DNA from: Massilia sp.
GTDB lineage: Bacteria > Pseudomonadota > Gammaproteobacteria > Burkholderiales > Burkholderiaceae_D
Reading direction: 5' to 3'
Assembly (NCBI GenBank): GCA_028291845.1
Contig: JAQGNM010000604.1
Coordinates: forward strand, 1-18,570
DNA: 18,570 nucleotides
In this document: piece after piece, positions 1-7,521 of the stretch
How positions within the stretch are numbered: the stretch's first letter is position 1
Layout: each line of letters starts with the position of its first letter
Translations under genes and position numbers: made by a program
Notes under the pieces: model-generated
Told to the model about the DNA's origin: nothing
The model's database searches: none
Seen by the model: only the letters and a program-made list of their open reading frames with translations

Positions 1-384
1 GCTGAACGGGGCCCGCGCCACGCTTGCTACATTCCAATATATTTGTTTGACCGGGCCCAGGATGCCATCGGCCAGAAAGTCGATCAGGTTGAACGGCAGC
101 AGATAGATGAGCGACCAGGTGCCGAACAACAGCAGGAGGCGCTTTGCCATCGTCAAGGACACCCCATCGATGTGCCGCGCGTCGGTGATTTTTTGTGCCC
201 AGAAGTAACCAGACAAGATAAAGAACAAGGGGACGGCAAAGCGCGCCACCTGGTTGATGACGGTCGCAAGATCGAGGGTGCTGCCGACCGGGGAGCCGGC
301 GTTTTCGAAGGGTACGGTGTGAATCGCGATCACGGCCACGATCGCACACACGCGCGCGACATCGACACTTTTGATTCTGCCCAC
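1..384 (-). CDS. Membrane acyltransferase family 3, N-terminal part (runs off the window)
   Basis: I translated this gene by hand from a GTG at 382-384; it gives 128 open codons to the window edge. The N-terminus reads VGRIKSVDVARVCAIVAVIA followed by IHTVPF, the opening helix of acyltransferase family 3 with its conserved histidine. Further on come a hydrophobic segment with FFILSGYF, also typical of the family, and another hydrophobic stretch after MAKRLLLLF. Members are multi-helix inner-membrane proteins that usually O-acetylate or otherwise acylate surface sugars. An AGGAG lies four bases before the GTG, and no better start was seen. The gene starts 29 bp after the stop of the upstream glycosyltransferase on the same strand, so it is probably the next operon member. 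The sugar substrate cannot be read from this part. The family call is confident; the GTG start is likely. Confidence 0.85.
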   Translation of the reverse strand, partial: MGRIKSVDVARVCAIVAVIAIHTVPFENAGSPVGSTLDLATVINQVARFAVPLFFILSGYFWAQKITDARHIDGVSLTMAKRLLLLFGTWSLIYLLPFNLIDFLADGILGPVKQIYWNVASVARAPFS

Positions 385-388
385 GTTG

Positions 389-393
389 CTCCT
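389..393 (-). promoter_or_regulatory. Ribosome binding site deciding a GTG start
   Basis: AGGAG on the minus strand, four bases before the GTG at 382-384. It is the main reason for choosing that start codon for the acyltransferase cut by the left edge. The spacing is slightly short. Confidence 0.5.
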
Positions 394-413
394 AAGCGGT
401 AGTCCGATGCCGC

Positions 414-1424
414 TTACGCAAGCGCAGCGGCGTTATCGGATTCGGCCAATTGCTTCTGATTTAACAGCGCCAGCAATTTAGCCAGCAGTTTGACCGTTGC
501 GGGCAGCCGCCGCTGGAGCTGCGGTTCGCCGTCGCGCCCGCAAATGAAATGCCAGACACCCAGCAACGCTGCATCGGCCTGCTTCGGCATGTGACGGCGG
601 CGCAGACGGTTGGCGTTGAAAATCGCCTGGTTGACCAGTTTTAACCACAACAGGCGGCGGTGCTCGCTCGGCATGTGGGTGTGCCAGAAGATCAGTTCAT
701 TCCGAAACATCAAATAAAAGAAATATGGCGGCTGGTCTTTCAGATCGCGCGAACCGTGGGTCGCCCCGGCATCGAACACGACCTTGCTGTGCCAGCCACG
801 ATTGGCCAGGCGTGTACCGATATCGTTATCGTCATAGTAGGCAAACAAGCGGTCATCGAGCAGACCGACTTCGCGCAGGGCCTCGACGCGGAACATGATG
901 GCGGTGCCAACCAGGAAAATCGAAGCAGGATCGGTCTCGTGCAATTTCATCGACGCTTCGGCGCTTGGTATCCATGCGTTGTCGCGCGCACGCCAATCGT
1001 GGGTGGCCCCCCAGCCATTGAGGTGGCCGTCGCCGTCATCGCCATAGATCACTGGCGACACCGCGCCGCAACGCGGATCGGCCGAGATGGTCCGGACCAG
1101 CTTTTCCAGCGTGTCGTCCTGCACGGTCGCATCATTATTGAGGAGCCACAGATAATCGTAGTTTTTCTCCATCGCCATTTTGAAAGCGATGTTGTGCCCT
1201 CCGGTGAAGCCAAGATTTTTTTCCAGTCTCAACAGCTTGACCCACCCCGTGTCGACGCCTGCCTGCAGGCGCAAAAAATCGGCTTCATTGGAGCCATTGT
1301 CGATTACCAGTACCTCGACTTCGACAGCGTCGCGTTTCATCGCGCGCAAGGAAGCAAGGCAGTCCAGTGTCACCTGGGCCTTGTTCCAGTTGAGGATACT
1401 GATCAAAACAGTCGACGTTGCCAT
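414..1424 (-). CDS. Glycosyltransferase family 2
   Basis: A 336-residue GT-A fold glycosyltransferase, expected to add a sugar from a nucleotide donor to a lipid-linked or growing EPS acceptor on the cytoplasmic face. The N-terminus has the family 2 strand ending in LISILNWN. VLVIDNGSN (about 38-46) is the nucleotide-binding aspartate region, NLGFTGGHN (70-78) is typical of rhamnosyltransferase-like members, and LLNNDA (94-99) takes the place of the DxD metal motif. YYDDND (196-201) supplies the likely acidic catalytic base. No membrane helix is obvious. It lies 56 bp downstream of the deacetylase gene and 29 bp upstream of the acyltransferase, all leftward. The resemblance to rhamnosyltransferases is only suggestive; the donor sugar is unknown. 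Confidence 0.9.
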   Translation of the reverse strand: MATSTVLISILNWNKAQVTLDCLASLRAMKRDAVEVEVLVIDNGSNEADFLRLQAGVDTGWVKLLRLEKNLGFTGGHNIAFKMAMEKNYDYLWLLNNDATVQDDTLEKLVRTISADPRCGAVSPVIYGDDGDGHLNGWGATHDWRARDNAWIPSAEASMKLHETDPASIFLVGTAIMFRVEALREVGLLDDRLFAYYDDNDIGTRLANRGWHSKVVFDAGATHGSRDLKDQPPYFFYLMFRNELIFWHTHMPSEHRRLLWLKLVNQAIFNANRLRRRHMPKQADAALLGVWHFICGRDGEPQLQRRLPATVKLLAKLLALLNQKQLAESDNAAALA

Positions 1425-1480
1425 GGCATTCCATCAGGTTAATTACTCAAATCGGCCACCAAGGGGCTCGATGCGCCGGG

Positions 1481-2491
1481 TCAGCGTTGCGCTGCCATGC
1501 TGTCGCGCAATTGCGTGAGACTCATGAACTGACCGCCGAATTCGTCGCGGAACCAGGCGCAATAGTCGTGCACGGTGGCGATGAAGCGGCTCAAATCGTC
1601 GGCAGAACGCACGTACGGCGTATGACCGACCGCCATCGACGGGCTGTGATAAGTCAGCGAAAACACCTGGCAGCCGTCCGCGCGCAGCGTGCTGGTCAGC
1701 CGGCGCATCTCGGCATCGCTGGCCATCTCGGGACTGAGGCGGATTCTTTCGAGCGCGCGCGAGCGTGCCAGTACGCCGCCGGCGCGCAGCTTGCGCGCGG
1801 CCGGTTGCTGCGCCAGTTCGAACAGGTGCGGGCCGAAGCTGCGCAACCACCCCGTGTAGCCGGTGGTCACCGGCAGTTCGAGCAAGGAGCGGCCGCCCGC
1901 GCCAAACCAGTAAGGGTGCTCGTCGAAGGCGCGAAAGTCCGGGCCGCCATCGTCGCGGAAAGCGCTGTACGGCACCACGCTGGCATCGATGGTATAGCCG
2001 AGCGCGGCGATCGATTCGGCGGTGCTGGGGCCCAGGCCATAGCGGCCGGCCTTGAAAGCGGTCGGCGCGCGGCCGAAATTGTCGGTGATGGCGGCAGTGA
2101 TGGTGCGCAGTTTTTCGTATTCGAGTTCGGGCGGCAAGTTACCGGCGTACGAATTGAAGCGGTTGACTTCCTCGGTGTGGGGCGGCGACACCCACGGGTG
2201 CAAATGGGTGCCGATCTCGCAGCGGCCCTCTTCCATCAAGCGGCGCAGGGTGGCGATCGAGGGCCCCGTGCTGACCACCGGGTAGTCGCACATATAGGTC
2301 GGTACGATGCCGAAGCGGTCGAACACCTGCTCGTGCATCAGCGGCTGGGCGCCGATCGACACGGTGCCGGTGCTGGCGCGGTCGAACGGACGGTCCCAGG
2401 CGAATTCTTCTTCGGTGTCAATGATAACCAGCAACACAGGGCGGGCATCGGCGGCCAGCTGGGCAGGCGAGTGATCGGATTTGATGAGCAT
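1481..2491 (-). CDS. Polysaccharide deacetylase-like protein (WalW-type)
   Basis: A 336-residue protein of the NodB-like carbohydrate esterase superfamily, expected to remove acetyl groups from a polysaccharide or its lipid-linked precursor. LLVIIDTEEEF (about 20-30) holds the first metal/catalytic aspartate D25. GTHLHPW (94-100) holds two metal-ligand histidines, H96 and H98. KAGRYG near the middle and YHSPSM with H282 near the C-terminus match later motifs of the family. The DTEEEF form resembles the WalW-type deacetylases rather than the classical TFDDG form. No signal peptide is evident, so a cytoplasmic substrate is likely. The start lies 3 bp after the stop of the ATP-grasp/phosphatase gene and has no clear ribosome site of its own, which suggests translational coupling. 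Confidence 0.85.
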   Translation of the reverse strand: MLIKSDHSPAQLAADARPVLLVIIDTEEEFAWDRPFDRASTGTVSIGAQPLMHEQVFDRFGIVPTYMCDYPVVSTGPSIATLRRLMEEGRCEIGTHLHPWVSPPHTEEVNRFNSYAGNLPPELEYEKLRTITAAITDNFGRAPTAFKAGRYGLGPSTAESIAALGYTIDASVVPYSAFRDDGGPDFRAFDEHPYWFGAGGRSLLELPVTTGYTGWLRSFGPHLFELAQQPAARKLRAGGVLARSRALERIRLSPEMASDAEMRRLTSTLRADGCQVFSLTYHSPSMAVGHTPYVRSADDLSRFIATVHDYCAWFRDEFGGQFMSLTQLRDSMAAQR

Positions 2492-2494
2492 GGT

Positions 2495-4213
2495 CTATGG
2501 CTGTGCTGCGGGAACGGCTCGCGCCAGGGCGTCGAGGCAGGCGTCGATGCGGTCGAAGGTGGCCGCGAAGGTGGCGTCGTCCTTGCCTTCCGGGTCGAGA
2601 ATCTGCGCACCCGCCCCATTGACCGTCTCGTCCAGCAAAAAAATACGGCCGCGCAGATGCGGATAGCGCGCCGCGATACTGGCCAGGTTGATTTGGTCGA
2701 AAGCAATCACCAGGTCTGCCGCGTCCAGCAAGGCGCCGGTGGCGTGGCGCGAGCGGTGCGCCGTCATGTCGACGCCGCGCGCGGCGGCCGCCCTGATGGC
2801 CGCCGCCGGCGAACCGCGGCGGTTGCGCGGCAACATGCCGGCCGAGGCAAAGTGAAAGCGGTTCGCTGGAAACAGATTTTTCGAACGCAGCTCCGCGTAA
2901 CTGCTGCGGTTGATATTGCCCTGACACACGAACAGCACTTCCAGCGGCCGGCCGCCAGGAGCAGGCGCGGCCATGGCGTCTGGCAAACCGGCTTGCGCGC
3001 CGCAGCTGCCGCGGCCCTTGCGGAAAAAAGTCTGCCGCAATTCATGCCAACCCGGTCGCATGTCGTCGAGCACCAGGGTGTCGCAGTGTTCGTGACCGAT
3101 CAGCACCCGGCGGAAGCTCCAGGCCCAGCCGGCACAGTGGAGGGCGAGCTTGAGCGGCTGGCGCACCAGGCGGGCCGCGCCGGAACGCGCCTGCCACATG
3201 TCCTGCACCAGGTTGCGGCAGTAGCGCTCGGCGGGATAGTCCTGCGCCCCGGTGCGCTCGCCGCGCGCCATCAGGCGATACAGACGGTAGGGAAAATCGA
3301 CGCCGATCGACACCGGCAGCGGCAGCGAGCCCCACGGCCGCGCGTTGACCTCGATCAGGATCCAGCTGCCGTCGGCCGGGTTGACCTTGAATTCGAACAT
3401 CGCCACCCCGGTGTAAGCGCTGGCGCGCGCCATCCGCTCCACCGCGGCCAGCCGTGCCGGATCGAGCGGAGCGCTCTTGCGGTAGTAGCTGCTGCCATTG
3501 AGTTCGTGGGCGCGGTGGTGCTCGAAGGCCTGCAACACGGTGCCCTGGTCGCACAGCACGGACACCCCCAGGCCGAAACCGGGGAACATCTGCTCGAGTA
3601 AAATCGGCGACTTGCCGTCGTGCCCGGCCAGCCATGCGGCCAGCGCCGCGCGGTCGTCGATGATGCGGGTACTGGTGCGCACGTACAGTTCCGGCAGCGC
3701 GTACGACATCGGTTCCTTGACCACCACCGGCAGGCCGATGTCGGCAACGATGGACTCGACCGTGTCGCCCGGCGCCAGCAAGCGGCCCGCCGCCACCGGC
3801 ACGTCGACCGATTCGGCCAGGGTGCGGGTGGCAACCTTGTCGAAGAAAATGTCCAGGCAGCGGGGCGATGGAACCGCCAGCGCGCACAGGGCGCCGAGTT
3901 CCTCGCGATGCAGGCACAAGGGCAACAGGCCGCGCTCGTCGCACGGGATGACCAGCGCAAAACCCTGCTCGCGCAGCAGCGATTGCATGGCGTCCAGCCA
4001 TTCGGCGCCGCCATCGAGGTAATACGGCAGGAAGTGCATTTGCTTGATGTAGCGCGAGGACAGCGCCGGCGCGCCCATGTCGAACGGCGCCACGTGCACT
4101 TCGACGCCCTGGCGGCCCAGCGAACGGACGGTCGACAGGAAACTGCGGGTATCGTCGCCGATCACCAGCACCTTGTCGGCAGCGCCGGCGCCTTGATGAT
4201 TGATCTGCTTCAT
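2495..4213 (-). CDS. ATP-grasp enzyme fused to low-molecular-weight protein tyrosine phosphatase
   Basis: I chose the ATG at 4213, which overlaps the upstream stop as ATGA. The earlier in-frame start (4390) would add 59 Pro/Arg-rich residues that look like read-through of the neighbour. The protein is 572 residues. Residues 1-320 are an ATP-grasp module of the carbamoyl-phosphate-synthase-like type: a Rossmann-like start (KVLVIGDD), FFDK at 123, VVVKEP with K166, an ILLEQ hinge near 204-208, MFEFKVN (272-278) and ILIEVNARPWG (285-295), which carry the metal-binding acidic and Asn residues. Residues about 425-572 are an LMW-PTP domain: VCQGNINRS has the CX5R(S) loop with C430 and R436, and ILDPEGKDD supplies the general acid D540. 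The usual second loop cysteine (CxGNxCRS) is Asn here. ATP-grasp enzymes ligate carboxylates to amines or thiols; LMW-PTPs in EPS loci often oppose a Wzc-type tyrosine kinase. No kinase is in the window. The substrates are unknown. Confidence 0.85.
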   Translation of the reverse strand: MKQINHQGAGAADKVLVIGDDTRSFLSTVRSLGRQGVEVHVAPFDMGAPALSSRYIKQMHFLPYYLDGGAEWLDAMQSLLREQGFALVIPCDERGLLPLCLHREELGALCALAVPSPRCLDIFFDKVATRTLAESVDVPVAAGRLLAPGDTVESIVADIGLPVVVKEPMSYALPELYVRTSTRIIDDRAALAAWLAGHDGKSPILLEQMFPGFGLGVSVLCDQGTVLQAFEHHRAHELNGSSYYRKSAPLDPARLAAVERMARASAYTGVAMFEFKVNPADGSWILIEVNARPWGSLPLPVSIGVDFPYRLYRLMARGERTGAQDYPAERYCRNLVQDMWQARSGAARLVRQPLKLALHCAGWAWSFRRVLIGHEHCDTLVLDDMRPGWHELRQTFFRKGRGSCGAQAGLPDAMAAPAPGGRPLEVLFVCQGNINRSSYAELRSKNLFPANRFHFASAGMLPRNRRGSPAAAIRAAAARGVDMTAHRSRHATGALLDAADLVIAFDQINLASIAARYPHLRGRIFLLDETVNGAGAQILDPEGKDDATFAATFDRIDACLDALARAVPAAQP

Positions 4214-5301
4214 GCCGCGCGGCCCCGTATCAGCTGGCGGCATGCCAGCGACGCGGTATATACCGCCCACTTGAAGGAGGCGCGGGCCGCCAGCGCACGG
4301 CGCGCATACTGCAGGCCGAGGGCATGCTTGCCCTGGCCGGACAGCAGTTGCGACAGGCGGCGCAGGATGTCGCCCTCGTAGGACTGGCACAGCGCGCGGA
4401 TCGCAGGGCTCGATACATTCAGTGCGATGTGCTGCGACACCAGCGCCGAAATGAGCCAGCGTTCGTCCTGGCTGAAACGGCGCGACAGGTTGTCGCGCCG
4501 CGCCGGATCGGGAACATTATGCTGCGCCACCAGTTGCGGATTAAAAAACACGCTGCGCGCGCGGTCGGCGGCGCGCCAGAAAAAATCGCGGTCTTCTTCG
4601 TAGCTGGTGCGGGTCCAGAAGCCGTCGACCGCCAGCGCCAGCGTGCGGCGCACGGCCAGAATATTCAGTTGCGCAAAGCCGCCGCCCCGCACCAGGTCCG
4701 TCAGCGCGATCTGAAAACCGTGGGCATGGCTGCGTGCGCGCTCGCGCACCATCGCCACCAATGCCGGCAACCAGTCACGATTCTCGAGTACGCCGCTGCT
4801 GGAGACGGCGCTCTGGTTGGCGATGTACAGGTCGACCTGCAAGGGAGCGTCGAACACTTCGGCCATGGCGGCCAGGTGGGCGTCGCTGGTCCAGAAATCG
4901 TCGTCGTCGCAAAAGGTCAGGATGTCGCCGCGGGCGGCGGCAATGCCGGCGTTGCGCGAGACCGAAGGACCGTTACCGGGCGCGTCGGCGGCGCCCAAGG
5001 GCAGCAGCACGAAGCGGGCGTCGAGCGCGCGCCACAATTCGTCGTAAGCAGCGCGGGTGTCGGCGCTGGAGCCGTCGTCGACCACGATCACTTCGAAGGC
5101 CGTGAACGATTGCGTGCGAATGCGCGCCAGCGTCCGCGCGAGCAGAACGGGTCTGTTGCGCGTCGGTACGATCACGGAGATACGGCAATGAGGAAGTTGG
5201 TCATTGGATATCCCGCATTCATCCGGCGCGCGTGGGACAGTGTCGAGCAATGACAATTTCGGTGCCTCAGTGACGGTTGGGCCGGCGCCTGGGGCCGACA
5301 T
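4210..5301 (-). CDS. Glycosyltransferase family 2
   Basis: A 363-residue family 2 glycosyltransferase from the ATG at 5301. ISVIVPTRNRP opens the GT-A fold, FEVIVVDDGSS is the nucleotide-binding strand, SVSRNAGI follows, and CDDDDFW (131-137) is the extended DxD metal motif. SYEEDRDFFWR carries the likely catalytic base. The C-terminal part is helical, without clear membrane segments. The reading frame stays open to 5400. An alternative ATG at 5313 has TTAGG directly against it, whereas the 5301 ATG has AGGA about 11 bases upstream, so either is possible; the residues before 5313 look non-coding. This is the first gene of the leftward operon, facing the divergent region, and its stop overlaps the ATG of the next gene. 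It would transfer a sugar to an EPS intermediate; the donor is unknown. Confidence 0.88.
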   Translation of the reverse strand: MSAPGAGPTVTEAPKLSLLDTVPRAPDECGISNDQLPHCRISVIVPTRNRPVLLARTLARIRTQSFTAFEVIVVDDGSSADTRAAYDELWRALDARFVLLPLGAADAPGNGPSVSRNAGIAAARGDILTFCDDDDFWTSDAHLAAMAEVFDAPLQVDLYIANQSAVSSSGVLENRDWLPALVAMVRERARSHAHGFQIALTDLVRGGGFAQLNILAVRRTLALAVDGFWTRTSYEEDRDFFWRAADRARSVFFNPQLVAQHNVPDPARRDNLSRRFSQDERWLISALVSQHIALNVSSPAIRALCQSYEGDILRRLSQLLSGQGKHALGLQYARRALAARASFKWAVYTASLACRQLIRGRAA

Positions 5302-5754
5302 GAATATTGCCATCCTAACACACTGTAACATGCGCGCGGTGCGAGAAACAGGCGCGCAATGGCTTCTACAACGCCGCCGCCACAGGCGCATGCAAGGCAT
5401 GGCCGAGCGCGCTTAAAACTTGCACCGGTTTATAATAAGTTGTTGATGCGCAACAGTAAACCTCGCTGCGCGGGACATTTTGCGGGGCATGCCGTCGCAG
5501 GCGCCACTGGCGCCCGTCGATTGCGAAAGAAATTACTCACGAAACGACGGGTTGCATCACGACACTGTTAGAGTGATGATGCGCCGGGCGCCGCGCGCCG
5601 CGCCCGCCGCGACCCATCGCCGGCGCATACCGGCAAGCGCATGCCGTGACAGCACCGGCTGATCGGCATGGCGGTTCGATCCGCGCGTCTTGTCCGCGAG
5701 GACAGGACGGCATCGGCATGTAATTTTCTTCCGTTATTTTCAGTATCAGGTTTT
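5302..5754. other. Divergent intergenic region between two EPS transcription units
   Basis: This 453-bp stretch separates the leftward glycosyltransferase operon from the rightward flippase operon and should hold promoters for both. I see no convincing gene in it. Visible structure: a 7-bp inverted repeat TGCGCGC/GCGCGCA (5331-5337 and 5352-5358), an AT-rich island around 5411-5460 in otherwise GC-rich DNA, a GGCGCC-ACT-GGCGCC element at 5500-5514, and a very GC-rich run near 5581-5625. The last 40 bases before the flippase are AT-rich. No sigma-54 site with correct GG/GC spacing was found on reading it. Confidence 0.6.
5431..5436 (+). promoter_or_regulatory. Candidate -10 element (TATAAT) in the divergent region
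   Basis: A perfect TATAAT inside the AT-rich island, reading toward the flippase. No good -35 hexamer is found 16-18 bases upstream, and the 5' leader would be over 300 bases. It is only a candidate; the same island could serve the leftward operon. Confidence 0.22.
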
Positions 5755-7215
5755 ATGGCAAATTTGCGTCGCTCACTGGTTATTAACTTTTTTTCCTCGT
5801 CGGGCACGGCATTCCTGCAATTCGGGGTCAGTGTCATTTTGGCGCGCATTCTCAGCCCGGGGGAAATCGGCGTCTTTTCGATGACCATTGTGTTTGTCAA
5901 TATCGCTCACGTATTTCGCGATTTCGGCGTGTCCGGCTATCTGCAACGTGAACCCGATCTGACTGCCGACAAAATACGCTCGGCGTCCGGGGTCGCATTT
6001 GTCATTTCGTGGACGATTGCACTGATTCTATTCCTCGCAAGTCCATCGCTGGGACGCTGGTTCAGCGAGCCCGAAATCGTTCCCGTCATGCGGGTATTGT
6101 CGTTGAGCTTTGTGCTGATACCGTTCGGCGCGGTGACCAGCGCACTGCTGGCGCGTGAAATGGCTGCTGAAAAACAGGCCACCGTGAGTGTCATCACCAC
6201 CGTGTCGTATTGCATGGCCTGCCTGATATTCGCCTGGCTGGGCTATGGCACCATGTCGCTGGCCTACGCCAACGTCGTCAATAATATCGTCGCCGCGCTG
6301 GCGTTTATTCCTTTTCGACCGAAAAACCTGCCGGTCCTGCCTTCGTTTCGCCACTGGCGCAGTGTTGCCCATTTCGGTGTCGGCTCCCTGCTGTCGAGTT
6401 TTCTGACGCAGGTAAACAATTCGATACCGGATATTCTGCTGGGCAAACTGGGCAATGCCCGTCAGGTCGGTTTGCTCAGCCGCGCCAATTCGACCGTGAC
6501 GATTTTCACGTATGTGGCCGGTTCCACCGTCAGTTATGGCGCCTTGTCCTATCTGTCGACCGCCTATCACCGGGGCGAGTCGCTGGTGCCGATCCTCAAG
6601 CGCGCCACCGTACTGCTCACCGGCGTCGGCTGGACCGCGCTGGCGCTCACCAGCGTGCTGGGACAGGACATCGTGCTGGCCCTGTACGGTCCCACCTGGC
6701 TCGAATGCGTGCCGGCAATTCTGCCGCTGTCGCTGGCGGCCGCCGTCGGCATGATGTTTCACTATATTCCAATGGCGGTATCGGCGATCGGCCGGCCGTA
6801 TTTGAGCGCGGTACCGACCAGCGTCATGCTGGTTGCCCGTATCGGCATCGCCAGTGTGCTGTTTAACGGCAGTATCGCCGGATTCGCATGGGTATTATGC
6901 TTTGCCACCATCATCACCGTGCCGGTGATCGCCCTGCAGCAAAAACGCCATTTCGATTTTCATATGGGGATTTTATTGCGCGCGCTGATGCCGAGCTTGA
7001 TAGTGGCGATGGCCACCGCGGCGGTGGCGGCATTGCTGGCGCTATTGCTGCCGGCCTCGATCAAGCCTTTATTGCGCCTGTTGATCATGGCGCCGTTTCT
7101 GGCCGCCGCCTGGTATTTGATGTTACGTGCGACCCGTCACGATCTGGTCGATGAAATTCACCGGCTGGCCGTGCCATTAAAGTCACGTCTGGCGTGGTTG
7201 CTCCCAAATGTATAA
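5755..7215 (+). CDS. Wzx-type polysaccharide flippase (MOP superfamily), copy 1
   Basis: A 486-residue polytopic membrane protein of the WzxC/MviN-like polysaccharide exporter group, expected to flip undecaprenyl-linked EPS units across the inner membrane. The N-terminus MANLRRSLVINFFSSSG begins the first helix; LARILSPGEIGVFSM and FRDFGVSGYLQREPDLT are characteristic of this exporter family. About 12-14 hydrophobic segments are spread along the protein. The ATG at 5755 was chosen over an in-frame start at 5668 because the paralog at 12487 begins with the same MANLRRSLVINF; an AGG lies four bases before it. It heads the rightward operon. The paralog aligns end to end, with roughly two thirds of residues identical by eye. 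Base use is less GC-rich than in the hydrolase genes downstream. Confidence 0.92.
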   Translation: MANLRRSLVINFFSSSGTAFLQFGVSVILARILSPGEIGVFSMTIVFVNIAHVFRDFGVSGYLQREPDLTADKIRSASGVAFVISWTIALILFLASPSLGRWFSEPEIVPVMRVLSLSFVLIPFGAVTSALLAREMAAEKQATVSVITTVSYCMACLIFAWLGYGTMSLAYANVVNNIVAALAFIPFRPKNLPVLPSFRHWRSVAHFGVGSLLSSFLTQVNNSIPDILLGKLGNARQVGLLSRANSTVTIFTYVAGSTVSYGALSYLSTAYHRGESLVPILKRATVLLTGVGWTALALTSVLGQDIVLALYGPTWLECVPAILPLSLAAAVGMMFHYIPMAVSAIGRPYLSAVPTSVMLVARIGIASVLFNGSIAGFAWVLCFATIITVPVIALQQKRHFDFHMGILLRALMPSLIVAMATAAVAALLALLLPASIKPLLRLLIMAPFLAAAWYLMLRATRHDLVDEIHRLAVPLKSRLAWLLPNV

Positions 7216-7216
7216 T
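7211..7216 (+). promoter_or_regulatory. Candidate -10 element before the acyl carrier protein gene
   Basis: TATAAT overlaps the flippase stop codon, 53 bases before the ACP start. No good -35 is seen at normal spacing, so an internal promoter for the ACP/hydrolase cassette is possible but weakly supported. Confidence 0.25.
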
Positions 7217-7223
7217 ACGGCGA

Positions 7224-7247
7224 CGTCGTCGCGCTATAGCGACGGCG
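7224..7247 (+). other. Intergenic hairpin between flippase and acyl carrier protein
   Basis: CGTCGTCGC and GCGACGGCG can pair over nine positions (one G-U) around a six-base GCTATA loop. No T-run follows, so it is not a standard intrinsic terminator. It could stabilise or separate parts of the operon transcript, or act with the nearby TATAAT as an operator-like element. The function is inferred. Confidence 0.4.
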
Positions 7248-7269
7248 CGCCACCGGAACCAAGACCAAC

Positions 7270-7521
7270 ATGCCATACCGCGACGAAGTCAAGATGATCC
7301 TGATTGATGTATTAAGCCTGGGTGAGGGCGGCCAGCGTCTCGATGCCGATTCGCCCTTGCTGGGCAGCTTGCCGGAACTCGATTCGATGGCGGTGGTCAG
7401 CCTGATCGGCGCGCTGGAAGAGCATTTTGATATCGCGGTCGATGATGACGATATTCGCGCCAGCACTTTCGAAACACTGGGCAGCCTTGCCGATTTCATT
7501 GCCAGAAAACGCGACGCATGA
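7270..7521 (+). CDS. Acyl carrier protein of an exosortase-A-type EPS locus
   Basis: An 83-residue acidic helical protein of normal ACP length. LPELDSMAVVSLI contains the DSM site, and S39 is the expected 4'-phosphopantetheine attachment point; the following helix with LEEHFDI and the DIRAS...TLGSLADFI end match the ACP fold. It would carry an acyl or aminoacyl group as a thioester in the cytoplasm. The stop overlaps the next start (ATGA at 7518-7521), tying it to hydrolase 2. In known exosortase-A loci such an ACP sits with two hydrolases, an acyl-CoA ligase and a PLP-dependent decarboxylase; the last two are absent from this window. The acyl group and acceptor are unknown. It is distinct in context from housekeeping AcpP, which sits with fatty acid synthesis genes. 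Confidence 0.9.
   Translation: MPYRDEVKMILIDVLSLGEGGQRLDADSPLLGSLPELDSMAVVSLIGALEEHFDIAVDDDDIRASTFETLGSLADFIARKRDA

Noticed and set aside
43..402. Plus-strand open frame of 119 codons
   Set aside because: The minus strand here encodes a convincing acyltransferase N-terminus; the plus product is low-complexity and charged.
1418..3601. Long plus-strand open frame of 727 codons
   Set aside because: It lies opposite the deacetylase and ATP-grasp/phosphatase genes, whose translations carry clear motifs. Its own product is Arg/Gln/His/Ala-rich without any domain, as expected of an antisense frame in GC-rich DNA.
4324..5253. Plus-strand open frame of 309 codons
   Set aside because: It is antisense to a family 2 glycosyltransferase with a clear CDDDDFW motif; no domain is visible in the plus product.
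5507..5524. Possible sigma-54 promoter TGGCGCC...TTGC in the divergent region
   Set aside because: The spacing between the GG and GC elements is about two bases too long.
5552..5580. Possible sigma-70 promoter TTGCAT-N17-GATGAT before flippase copy 1
   Set aside because: Both hexamers are weak matches, and such combinations are expected by chance in this length.
6028..6762. Minus-strand open frame of 244 codons
   Set aside because: It is antisense to flippase copy 1; the product is Gln/Arg/His-rich, the usual shadow pattern.
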